DNA from: Massilia timonae CCUG 45783
GTDB lineage: Bacteria; Pseudomonadota; Gammaproteobacteria; Burkholderiales; Burkholderiaceae_D
Direction of reading: 5' to 3'
NCBI RefSeq assembly: GCF_000315425.1
Contig: NZ_JH992926.1
Coordinates: 223,161-287,160 of the forward strand
DNA length: 64,000 bases
Within the stretch, counting starts at the first letter, position 1; each line of letters begins with the position of its first letter. The notes beneath the pieces were generated by a model. That model saw nothing but the letters and a program-made list of their open reading frames with translations, was not told the origin of the DNA and did not search any database. Shown here in pieces: positions 27,383 through 35,322 of the stretch. The translations under genes and the position numbers were made by a program.

Positions 27383-27908
27383 GCCGCTGCTGCTCATCAT
27401 CGAAGACGACGAAGCCTTCGCCCGCACCCTGAGCCGCTCCTTCGAGCGGCGCGGCTACCGCGTGCTGGGCGCCACGGGTCATGACGAGGCGCAAGCCCTG
27501 CTGGCCCACCACAACCCCGGCTACGCCGTGGTCGACCTGAAACTCAAGGGCAATACCTCGGGCCTGGCCTGCGTGCAGCTGCTGCACGAGCACGACCCGG
27601 ACATGCTGATCGTGGTGCTGACGGGCTTTGCCAGCATCGCCACCGCGGTCGAGGCGATCAAGCTGGGCGCCGTGCAATACCTGGCCAAGCCGTCCGACGC
27701 CGACGACATCGAAGCCGCTTTCGGCCACGTGGCCGGCAGCACCGACGTCGAGGTCACCAATCGCTCGACCTCGATCAAGACGCTGGAGTGGGAGCGCATT
27801 CACGCGGTGCTGGCCGAGACCGATTTCAATATCTCGGAGGCGGCGCGGCGCCTGGGCATGCACCGACGCACGCTGGCGCGCAAGCTCGAAAAGCAGCGGG
27901 TCAAGTAG
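27369..27908 (+). CDS. regA: RegA/PrrA/ActR-type response regulator
   Basis: 179 residues: receiver domain with phosphoacceptor Asp56 in YAVVDLKLKG, then a short linker and a Fis-type helix-turn-helix at the C-terminus (NISEAARRLGMHRRTLARKLEKQ). This is the standard RegA architecture. RegA controls respiration, carbon and nitrogen genes in response to redox state; next to cyo it probably controls the adjacent oxidase. Confidence 0.94.
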   Translation: MQNPEPLLLIIEDDEAFARTLSRSFERRGYRVLGATGHDEAQALLAHHNPGYAVVDLKLKGNTSGLACVQLLHEHDPDMLIVVLTGFASIATAVEAIKLGAVQYLAKPSDADDIEAAFGHVAGSTDVEVTNRSTSIKTLEWERIHAVLAETDFNISEAARRLGMHRRTLARKLEKQRVK

Positions 27909-28337
27909 GTGCGTACCCCCATGGCCATGCTGGGCCTGGTGCTCGCCCTGGGCGGCTGTGGCCGCAGCGATACCGCAGCCGATGCAAGCGTGGCTGCCGC
28001 CGGCGCGCCGTCACCGGCCCGGATCGAGGCCGGACGCAAACTGTTCGCGCGCTGCGCCGGCTGCCACCAGATCGGGCCGAATGCGGGCACCATCTTCGGA
28101 CCGCACCTCAATGACGTGCTCGGCCGCAAGGCGGGCGGCGTGGCCGGCTACGCCTATTCGCCGGCGCTGAAGGCGTCGACGCTGGTGTGGGACGAACGCA
28201 ACCTGGCCGCGTTCATTCGCGATTCGGAGGCGGTGGTGCCCGGCAACAAGATGCGCTTCATGAACTTCATGAGCGAACAACAGGCAAGCGACATCGTCGC
28301 CTACCTGGCCACGCAGGGCAGTCGCGAGGGCCGCTAG
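27909..28337 (+). CDS. Class I c-type cytochrome, probable lipoprotein
   Basis: 142 residues. Signal with lipobox-like LALGGC, then one haem-binding CAGCH and a distal Met ligand in VPGNKMRFM; overall like cytochrome c550/c2 (FGPHLNDVLGRKAGG, YSPALKAS). The GTG at 27909 immediately follows the regA stop; the ATG at 27921 would drop the only Arg of the signal peptide. Likely an electron carrier in the same respiratory module. Its stop overlaps the convergent ZIP gene by 4 bases. Confidence 0.88.
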   Translation: MRTPMAMLGLVLALGGCGRSDTAADASVAAAGAPSPARIEAGRKLFARCAGCHQIGPNAGTIFGPHLNDVLGRKAGGVAGYAYSPALKASTLVWDERNLAAFIRDSEAVVPGNKMRFMNFMSEQQASDIVAYLATQGSREGR

Positions 28338-29116
28338 CCCAGCTTGCTGAGCGCGAACGCGGCGAGAAAGCCGGCGGCCACGATCAGGCCGGCGAAGTCA
28401 TGGGTCTCGTCGAACGCTTCGGGAATCATGGTGTCGACCACCATTGCCAGCACGCCGCCGGCGGCCACGGCGGTGGTCGCGGCCAGCATTTCGGGCGGAA
28501 AGCGGTGAAACACCGTGTAGCCGAGCAGGGACGCCAGCCCCGACGCCACGGCGATGCCGGTCCAGACACCATAGATATGGGCCGCCGAGCGGCCCGCATG
28601 GCGCATGCCGGATGCGCTCGACAGGCCTTCCGGCAGGTTGGACAGGAACACCGCCGCGACCACCGCCACGCTGACGCCTTTGCCGCCCAGCAGCGACAAG
28701 CCGATCACGATCGATTCCGGGATGCCGTCGAGCAGGGCGCCGACGGCGAGGGCGGCGCCGCTGCCTTCCTGCCGCGCGACCGTCAGGCGCGCCGCCGAGC
28801 GTTTGCGATGGCGTGCGCCTTTTCGCGCCAGCCACCAGTTCGCGGCGGTGTAGAACAGGGCGCCGAGCAGGAAGCCGCCCGCGGTGGAAGCGAAACCGCC
28901 GGTCTCGATCGCCTCGTCCATCAATTCGAACGACAGGGCCGAGATCAGCACGCCGCTGCCGAAGGCCATGACGGCCGCGACCAGCCGTTGCGGCACCTTG
29001 AAACGCACGCCGATGAAGGCGCCCAGGAGCAGGGCGGCGCCCGCCAGCAATCCCCAGCATCCTGCCTGTAGCCACCCCGGCAATGTCTCCAAAGCACCTC
29101 CAAATATTTCATCCAT
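28334..29116 (-). CDS. ZIP family metal transporter
   Basis: 260 residues, about eight membrane segments. Motifs LDGIPESIVIGLSL and LSNLPEGLSSASGM are the ZIP TM4/TM5 pair, with Asp and Asn where others have His. A basic loop (RKGARHRKRSAARLTVAR) separates the halves. Substrate not predictable. ATG at 29116 lacks a clear ribosome site and lies next to an inverted repeat (29129-29145). Confidence 0.85.
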   Translation of the reverse strand: MDEIFGGALETLPGWLQAGCWGLLAGAALLLGAFIGVRFKVPQRLVAAVMAFGSGVLISALSFELMDEAIETGGFASTAGGFLLGALFYTAANWWLARKGARHRKRSAARLTVARQEGSGAALAVGALLDGIPESIVIGLSLLGGKGVSVAVVAAVFLSNLPEGLSSASGMRHAGRSAAHIYGVWTGIAVASGLASLLGYTVFHRFPPEMLAATTAVAAGGVLAMVVDTMIPEAFDETHDFAGLIVAAGFLAAFALSKLG

Positions 29117-29226
29117 GATAATATTTTCGCGCACATATGGTGCGCACGAACGACTGAACAAAGGGATTCCCACCTTGACCGGCGGGTAGGGTCGCCTATC
29201 GCCTGTCTGTACATTCGCACAAATAG

Positions 29227-29272
29227 GGTTGCCACGATTATATTTTTCGTGCAGTATAGCTGTGTGGCAACC
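29227..29272. repeat. Inverted repeat with embedded AT-rich element
   Basis: GGTTGCCAC (29227-29235) and GTGGCAACC (29264-29272) are perfect inverted arms around 28 AT-rich bases that contain a TATAGC box. It could be an operator or the first helix of a leader RNA. Confidence 0.5.
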
Positions 29273-29325
29273 GGTAGCGTCCGGATGCCCGATCAGCGAT
29301 GAGGCGGCTCAACCCGTTTCTTTTC

Positions 29326-29353
29326 GCCCCCCGCGTCCGTCGGGGGGCATTTT
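29326..29353 (+). terminator. Intrinsic terminator upstream of the antiporter gene
   Basis: GCCCCCC (29326-29332) pairs with GGGGGGC (29342-29348) around a 9-base loop, followed by ATTTTT. No protein gene ends before it on this strand, so it would terminate a short leader or a small RNA. Confidence 0.65.
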
Positions 29354-29470
29354 TCGATACGCGGCGCAGCGTTCCCACATCTGCCGCGTCTGGCGCTCCC
29401 CGCGCCGAATCGGACCATCGTGCCTGCGCGGCTCCCTGCCGCCGGTTGGCGCGTCCCACCGGAGGATTGG

Positions 29471-30700
29471 ATGAGCGAGCTGCTTTCACTCACGCATGCG
29501 CTGGCCTGGCCGCTGGCGCTGACGCTGGCCTGGATGACGGGCGAACTGCTGTACCGCTGGGCCAACGTGCCGCGTATTTCCATCTATGGCTTGTGCGGCT
29601 TCGTGTTCGGCAACCTGTCGAGCGGCTATCTGCCCCCGGCCCAGGCCGACAATTTCATGATGCTGGCCAACCTCGGTTTCGGCCTGATGCTGTTCGAGCT
29701 CGGCTACCGCATCAACCTGCGCTGGCTGCGCACCAATCCCTGGCTGCTGCTCACCTCGGTGCTGGAAGCCGGCCTGACCTGGGCCGCGGTGTATTACGTC
29801 TCGCGCATCTGCGGCCTCGCCGTGCTGCCGGCCTGCCTGCTGGCGGCCCTGGCCATGGCCAGCTCGCCGGCCGGCCTGCTGCGCATCGTCAACGAGCAGG
29901 GCGGCGGGGGCCAGGTGACCGAGCGCGCCATGCACCTGACCGCGCTGAACTGCGTGCTGGCCGTGTTCGTGTTCAACGTGACGGTGGGCTTCGGCGTGTT
30001 CCAGACCTCGGGCGACGTGGTCCACGCCAGCTGGACCGGCCTGGTGGTGCTGGCGGCATCCAGCGGCCTGGGCGCGGCGCTGGGCTGGCTGCTGCCGCTG
30101 TGGCAGCGCGTGGCCGGCCACGTGCGCAGCAATTCGACCCTGACGTTCGCGGTGTTCGTGTTCCTGCTGGTGGCGATCACCCATGTGCTGAAACTGTCGC
30201 CGGTGCTGGCGGCGCTGACCTTCGGCCTGGTGGCGCGCCACCGCCGCGTCACCCTGAGCCCGGCCCAGCGCAATTTCGGCGCCCTGGGCGACCTGCTCAC
30301 CGTGCTGCTGTTCTTCTTTGTCGCCACCACCATCGCCTGGCAGCCGACCGCCGAAGGCCTGATGCTGGGCCTGTTGCTGCTGCTGGTGCGCGCGCTGGTG
30401 AAAGTGGCGGTCTGCACCGCCACCGCGCGGGTGTCGGGCATTTCGGCGCGCAAGGGCGCGCTGACCGGGGTGGCGATCATGCCGCTGACGGTGTTCGCCA
30501 TCATCCTGATCGAGCAGACCCGGCGCTCGGGCGTCGACCTGTTCGACACCCTGGCGCCGCTGGCGCCGCTGGCCGCGATGGCCATGATTCTCGAGGTGCT
30601 GGCGCCGATCCTGACCCAGATCGCGCTGACCGGCGCGCGCGAGTCGGGCTTTGCCAAATCTAAGAATGTCGTGAAGGAGGACAAGGATGCCGCTGCCTGA
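29471..30700 (+). CDS. Cation:proton antiporter (Kef/CPA2-like)
   Basis: 409 residues, about 12 membrane segments, monovalent cation:proton antiporter family 2. Typical pieces: ANLGFGLMLFELGYRINLRWL, AALAMASSPAGLLRIVNEQ and SGISARKGALTGVAIMPLT. No C-terminal RCK/TrkA-N domain, so it is the short transporter-only form. GGAGG lies 6 bases before the ATG. Overlaps the following ybdK gene by 14 bases. Confidence 0.85.
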   Translation: MSELLSLTHALAWPLALTLAWMTGELLYRWANVPRISIYGLCGFVFGNLSSGYLPPAQADNFMMLANLGFGLMLFELGYRINLRWLRTNPWLLLTSVLEAGLTWAAVYYVSRICGLAVLPACLLAALAMASSPAGLLRIVNEQGGGGQVTERAMHLTALNCVLAVFVFNVTVGFGVFQTSGDVVHASWTGLVVLAASSGLGAALGWLLPLWQRVAGHVRSNSTLTFAVFVFLLVAITHVLKLSPVLAALTFGLVARHRRVTLSPAQRNFGALGDLLTVLLFFFVATTIAWQPTAEGLMLGLLLLLVRALVKVAVCTATARVSGISARKGALTGVAIMPLTVFAIILIEQTRRSGVDLFDTLAPLAPLAAMAMILEVLAPILTQIALTGARESGFAKSKNVVKEDKDAAA

Positions 30701-31808
30701 ATTTGCGCGCTCGGAACCGCTGACCATGGGCGTCGAGCTGGAGTTGCAGCTCGTCGGCCTGTCGGATTTCGACCTGGCCCCGGCCTCGCCGGACATGCTC
30801 GACCTGCTGGCGCGCGCGCCTTTCCCGGGCGCCGTCACGCCCGAGATCACCGAGAGCATGATCGAGATTAACAGCAGCATCCACACCGGCTACGCGCCGC
30901 TGGTGGACGAGCTGCGCCTGATCCGCGACACCCTGCTGCGCGCGGGCGACCGCCTGAACGTGGGCGTGTGCGGCGGCGGCACCCATCCGTTCCAGCAATG
31001 GACCGAGCGCCGCATCTACGAAAAGCCGCGTTTTCGCGAAGTGTCGGCGCTGTACGGCTACCTGGCCAAGCAGTTCACCGTGTTCGGCCAGCACGTGCAC
31101 ATCGGTTGCGGCAGCGGCGACAACGCCCTGTTCCTGCTGCACGCGCTGAACCGCTACATCCCGCACTTCATCGCGCTGTCGGCCTCGTCGCCCTTCCTGC
31201 AGGGCAGCGACACCCAGTTCCACTCCTCGCGCCTGAATTCGGTGTTCGCCTTCCCGCTGTCGGGCCGCGCGCCATTCCTGCTGAAGTGGGAGGACTTCGA
31301 GCGCGATTACTTCAAGCGCATGGAAGACACCGGCATCGTGCGCAGCATGAAGGACTTCTACTGGGACCTGCGCCCCAAGCCGGAATACGGCACCATCGAG
31401 CTGCGCGTCTGCGACACCCCGCTCACGGTCGAGCATGCCGCGGCCCTGGCGGCCTACCTGCAAGCCCTGTGCAGCTACCTGCTGGCGGGTGACGAAGCGC
31501 CGCCGCGCGAGGACGATTACCTGGTCTACAACTACAACCGCTTCCAGGCCTGCCGCTTCGGGCTGGACGGCAATATCGTGCTGCCGCAGGAGCACCAGCA
31601 AGTTAGCCTGCGCGACGATATCCTGGCCACCCTGGCGCGCATTGCCGCGCATGCCGAGCAGCTCGGCTCCAGCGCCGCGCTGGCCCATCTGGCCCGGGTG
31701 ACGAAGGCGGTCGGCGACGCCGAACAGCTGCGCATCGTGCATGAGCACGAGGGCAGCGTGGAAGCGATGGTCAATCTGGCGCTAGGGAAATTCCGCGGCG
31801 AGGTGTAG
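30687..31808 (+). CDS. ybdK: YbdK-type carboxylate-amine ligase
   Basis: 373 residues, glutamate-cysteine ligase 2 family. Landmarks: MGVELELQLV, TPEITESMIEINSSIH, CGGGTHPFQQW, FGQHVHIGCG, and PEYGTIELRVCDTPLT. YbdK has weak gamma-glutamylcysteine ligase activity in E. coli; physiological substrate uncertain. Strong ribosome site AAGGAGGA, and a 14-base overlap with the antiporter gene, so the two are probably coexpressed. Confidence 0.92.
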   Translation: MPLPEFARSEPLTMGVELELQLVGLSDFDLAPASPDMLDLLARAPFPGAVTPEITESMIEINSSIHTGYAPLVDELRLIRDTLLRAGDRLNVGVCGGGTHPFQQWTERRIYEKPRFREVSALYGYLAKQFTVFGQHVHIGCGSGDNALFLLHALNRYIPHFIALSASSPFLQGSDTQFHSSRLNSVFAFPLSGRAPFLLKWEDFERDYFKRMEDTGIVRSMKDFYWDLRPKPEYGTIELRVCDTPLTVEHAAALAAYLQALCSYLLAGDEAPPREDDYLVYNYNRFQACRFGLDGNIVLPQEHQQVSLRDDILATLARIAAHAEQLGSSAALAHLARVTKAVGDAEQLRIVHEHEGSVEAMVNLALGKFRGEV

Positions 31809-31811
31809 ACG

Positions 31812-32312
31812 CTAGGATTGGCTCAGCGGGATCTTGCCCGCCGCCTCATCCGCATCCAGGCGGGCGATGAGGGTCGCCAGGTCCTGTTCCAGGCGCAATA
31901 GGGTCGCTTCATCCAGCGTCGCCAGCGCGCTCGGCAGCACACCGGCCGCCGGGCCGGGGACGCGGCGCAGCACTTCCTGACCGGCCGGCAAGATGCGCAG
32001 CGCGACGTTGCGCCGGTCCGCGCCTTCGCGCGCCGCCGCCACATAGCCGCGCTCGACCAGGCCGCGCACCAGGTTGCTGGCGGTCGACTGGTGGATGTCC
32101 ATCGCGCGCCCCAGGCTGGTGGCGCCGATGCCCGGCTGGCTCTCGATCACCGACAGCGCCCAGACCTGGGCCCCGCCCAGGCCGGCGTCGCGCTCGAGCT
32201 GGCGAAAATGCGTCTTGACGGCATTGAAGACGATACGAAACTGACGCAGCACGCGCTGCGGCGGGGCGTCGCTGGGTGCGGGCAGGGATTCTGGATGGGG
32301 TTCGTGCGGCAT
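31812..32312 (-). CDS. MarR family regulator
   Basis: 166 residues with the MarR winged helix (GIGATSLGRAMDIHQSTASNLVRGLVERGYV, wing GADRRNVALRILPAG). No clear partner gene: the neighbours are ybdK (convergent) and the CHASE-GGDEF-EAL gene (divergent, 100 bases away). Ligand unknown. Confidence 0.88.
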   Translation of the reverse strand: MPHEPHPESLPAPSDAPPQRVLRQFRIVFNAVKTHFRQLERDAGLGGAQVWALSVIESQPGIGATSLGRAMDIHQSTASNLVRGLVERGYVAAAREGADRRNVALRILPAGQEVLRRVPGPAAGVLPSALATLDEATLLRLEQDLATLIARLDADEAAGKIPLSQS

Positions 32313-32414
32313 GGGCGAGATGATAATGCAACAGGCCGCATAGCGGGGCCGGCCGCACCGTTTTTTTGGGTCCGGGATTCACCCTAAACCGCTGTTCTGC
32401 GCTAGCATCGATTC

Positions 32415-35228
32415 ATGCGCAACGCATCCGCCAGCCCTGGTGTTCCGGAACGCGGCCTGTCTCGGGCCGCGATAGGCACCTGCCTGCTCGGCCTGGTGCT
32501 CACGTCGCTGCTGTGCGGCACCGTGCGCAAGATGGAATACGACCGTGCCCATGCCGAATTCGACCAGCGCGCCGTGGTGCGGGTCGCGGCCGTCACCCGC
32601 GCCTTCGCCGAGGCCACCGACGCCGCGCGCGCCGTCAACCTGTTCTTCCGCGCCTCGACCGAGATCACGCGCGCCGAGTTCGACGCCTTCGCCCAGCCGC
32701 TGGTGGCGCGCCACGGCTACCTGCAGGCGCTGGTGTTCCAGCGCTTCGTCAGCCATGGCGAGCGGGCCGCCTTCGAGGCCGAGCGGCGCGCGTTCTGGCC
32801 CGGCTTCGAGATCCGCGAACGCCTCAAGACCGGCGCGTCCGTTCTGGTTCGGGCAAGCATGCGCTGGCGCTACCTGGTGAACGACTACGTGGCGCCGATC
32901 GTCGGCAATGAGGTCATCTTCGGCTACGACACCTGGTCCAACGCGCCGCAACGGGTGTATACCCAACGTGCGATCGACACCGGCGAGCCGGCCGCCAGCC
33001 CCATCGTCGACTTGCTGCAGGGCGGCGGCACCCGCCACGGGATCCTGATCCTCCTGCCGGTTTACCGGCCCGGCACCCAGCCTTTGGCGCCGCCGGAGCG
33101 GCGCGCGGCCGTGGTCGGCACCACCGAGGTGGTGATCGACGTCGCCCAGCTGGTGGGCGGCACCCTGGAATCGGTGCGCCTGCTGGACGACGACAATTTC
33201 GCGCTGTCGCTGCGCGGTCCCGACGCCCTCGGCAACCTGGTCACCGCCTACCAGCACGGCAGCCTGGCCACTCCGGAGGGTTGGTGGGAGCGCCTGCTGG
33301 ACGGCATGAGCCTGCGCCACGTGGAAGAGTTCGAGATCGCCGGCAGTCCATGGCAGGTGGTGGTCGAGGAACAACCGCTGGCGCTGGGCAACCACATGGC
33401 CGAGCTGGTGGCCATGGTGCTGGGGCTGATCCTGAGTTTCGCCGCCGCCGGCCTGGTGCAGCAGCGGGTGGCGCGTACGCGCCGCATCGAGGCCCTGGTC
33501 GAGCAGCGCACCGCGGCGCTCGAGCGCGCGACCGGCTCGCTGCGGCTGTACGAGCGCGCGATGGAGGCCAGCGCCAATCCGATCCTGCTGGTCGACGCAC
33601 AACAGCCGGGCTACCCGATCGAATACGCCAACCCGGCCTGCGAGCGCACCTTCGGCTATCCGGCGCGCGAACTGGCCGGCCAGCCCCTCAAGCTGCTCGC
33701 CGGCCTGGACGCCGACCAGCCGTCAGTGGAAGAACTGCGGCGCGCGCTGCATCAGCAGCGCGAGGAACACGCGCTGATCACGGCCCACACCCGCGACGGG
33801 GTGGAGCTGATCAGCGACGTCTACGTGGCGCCGGTGCGCCGCGCCGACGGCCAGGCCGGACATTTCGTGGTCACCGTCTACGACGTCACCACCGCCAAGC
33901 GCTACGAAGCCGAGCTCGAACGCCATGCCCACTACGACACGCTCACCGGCCTGGCCAACCGGTCCTTGCTGTCCGACCGCATCGAGCGCGCCACCGCCAA
34001 TGCCGGCGGCATGCCGGTATGGACCGTGCTGCTCGACTTCGACCACTTCAAGCTGATCAACGACACCCTCGGCCGGCGCGCCGGCGACGAGGCGCTGCGC
34101 ATGCTCGCGGCGCGCATCAAGGGCGCGCTGCGGCCGGTGGACACCGCGGCCCGGGTCGGCGGCGACGACTTCGTGCTGGTGCTGGTCGGCGTGGCCGACG
34201 AGCGCCAGGCCGCGGCCCGCATCCAGCAGGTGCGCGAGGCGGTGAGCGAACCGATCCACCTGGCCGGCCAGCGCCTGGTGCTCAGCTGCAGCGCCGGCGT
34301 GGCGGCGTTCCCGGTCGACGGGCTGGACGCCGACACCCTGGTCAAGCACGCCGAGATCGCGATGTACCGCGCCAAGGCCATCGGCCGCAACGGCGTGCAG
34401 TTCTACGCGCCGCACATGAACGCCCAGGCCTTCGACCGCCTGGCCCTGGAGAGCGCGCTGCGCCATGCGCTGCAGGAAGACCAGTTCGAGCTGCATTTCC
34501 AGCCGCAGGTCGACCTGGCCACCGGCTGCGTGGTCGGCAACGAGGCGCTGATCCGCTGGCGCCATCCGCTGCTGGGCACGGTGCGCCCCGACCGCTTCAT
34601 CGCCCTGGCCGAAGAGACCGGCCTGATCGTGCCGATCGGCGCCTGGGTGCTGCGCACCGCCTGCCGCCAGAACCGGCGCTGGCAGCGCGCCGGCCTGGGG
34701 CCGCTGCGCATCGCGGTCAACCTGTCGGCGCGCCAGTTCGCCGAGCCGGACCTGGTCGACACCGTGGCCCAGGTGCTGGTCGAGACCGGGCTGGCGCCGG
34801 CTTCGCTCGAGATCGAGCTGACCGAAAGCATGATGATGGCCGACGCCGACGCCGCCATCCGCACCATGGAATGCCTCAAGCGCATGGGCGTCAAGCTGTC
34901 CATCGACGATTTCGGCACCGGCTATTCGAGCCTGCAATACCTCAAGCGCCTGCCGGTGGACGTGCTCAAGATCGACCGCTCCTTCGTGCAGGACATCGTG
35001 GGCAACCCGGACGGCGCGGCCCTGGTCGACGCCATCATCTCGCTGGCGCACGGCCTGCGCATGCAGGTGATCGCCGAAGGGGTGGAGACGATCGAGCAGC
35101 TCGACTACCTGCGCGGCTGCGGCTGCGACGAGGTCCAGGGCCACGTCTACAGCCGGCCGCAGCCGGCCACGCGGGTCGAGGCGCTGCTGCGCGCGGGGAG
35201 GGTGGAGCCGGCTGCCAGCACCGCCTAG
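32415..35228 (+). CDS. CHASE-PAS-GGDEF-EAL cyclic-di-GMP protein
   Basis: 937 residues: membrane segment (about 18-36), periplasmic CHASE sensor domain (about 60-290), second membrane segment (about 325-350), PAS (about 375-490), GGDEF (about 500-665), EAL (about 680-925). The EAL domain keeps E710-A-L712 and DDFGTGYSSL, so phosphodiesterase activity is likely. The GGDEF signature reads GGDDF (582-586), with Asp in place of the catalytic Glu, so cyclase activity may be lost or weak and the domain may serve GTP regulation. Bulky TLGRRAGDEAL replaces the usual TxGHxxGD. Confidence 0.93.
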   Translation: MRNASASPGVPERGLSRAAIGTCLLGLVLTSLLCGTVRKMEYDRAHAEFDQRAVVRVAAVTRAFAEATDAARAVNLFFRASTEITRAEFDAFAQPLVARHGYLQALVFQRFVSHGERAAFEAERRAFWPGFEIRERLKTGASVLVRASMRWRYLVNDYVAPIVGNEVIFGYDTWSNAPQRVYTQRAIDTGEPAASPIVDLLQGGGTRHGILILLPVYRPGTQPLAPPERRAAVVGTTEVVIDVAQLVGGTLESVRLLDDDNFALSLRGPDALGNLVTAYQHGSLATPEGWWERLLDGMSLRHVEEFEIAGSPWQVVVEEQPLALGNHMAELVAMVLGLILSFAAAGLVQQRVARTRRIEALVEQRTAALERATGSLRLYERAMEASANPILLVDAQQPGYPIEYANPACERTFGYPARELAGQPLKLLAGLDADQPSVEELRRALHQQREEHALITAHTRDGVELISDVYVAPVRRADGQAGHFVVTVYDVTTAKRYEAELERHAHYDTLTGLANRSLLSDRIERATANAGGMPVWTVLLDFDHFKLINDTLGRRAGDEALRMLAARIKGALRPVDTAARVGGDDFVLVLVGVADERQAAARIQQVREAVSEPIHLAGQRLVLSCSAGVAAFPVDGLDADTLVKHAEIAMYRAKAIGRNGVQFYAPHMNAQAFDRLALESALRHALQEDQFELHFQPQVDLATGCVVGNEALIRWRHPLLGTVRPDRFIALAEETGLIVPIGAWVLRTACRQNRRWQRAGLGPLRIAVNLSARQFAEPDLVDTVAQVLVETGLAPASLEIELTESMMMADADAAIRTMECLKRMGVKLSIDDFGTGYSSLQYLKRLPVDVLKIDRSFVQDIVGNPDGAALVDAIISLAHGLRMQVIAEGVETIEQLDYLRGCGCDEVQGHVYSRPQPATRVEALLRAGRVEPAASTA

Positions 35229-35322
35229 GCCGCTCGCGTCAGCGCGCGTCCCGTGCCGTCGCGGCGGTCGCGGTCAGCTATACTTGCCCACATTGTTACC
35301 TTGATCAGGGCAGGAATAGCGA

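Larger units (their letters stand above)
29117..29470. other. Spacer between ZIP and antiporter genes with repeated element
   Basis: 354 bases without a gene. It contains an inverted repeat GCGCAC-ATATG-GTGCGC (29129-29145) next to the ZIP start, two near-copies of GATAATATTTTCGCGCA (29117-29133 and 29236-29253), a 9-base-pair inverted repeat (29227-29235/29264-29272) and an intrinsic terminator (29326-29353). From 29360 to 29460 nothing else stands out. Confidence 0.6.
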
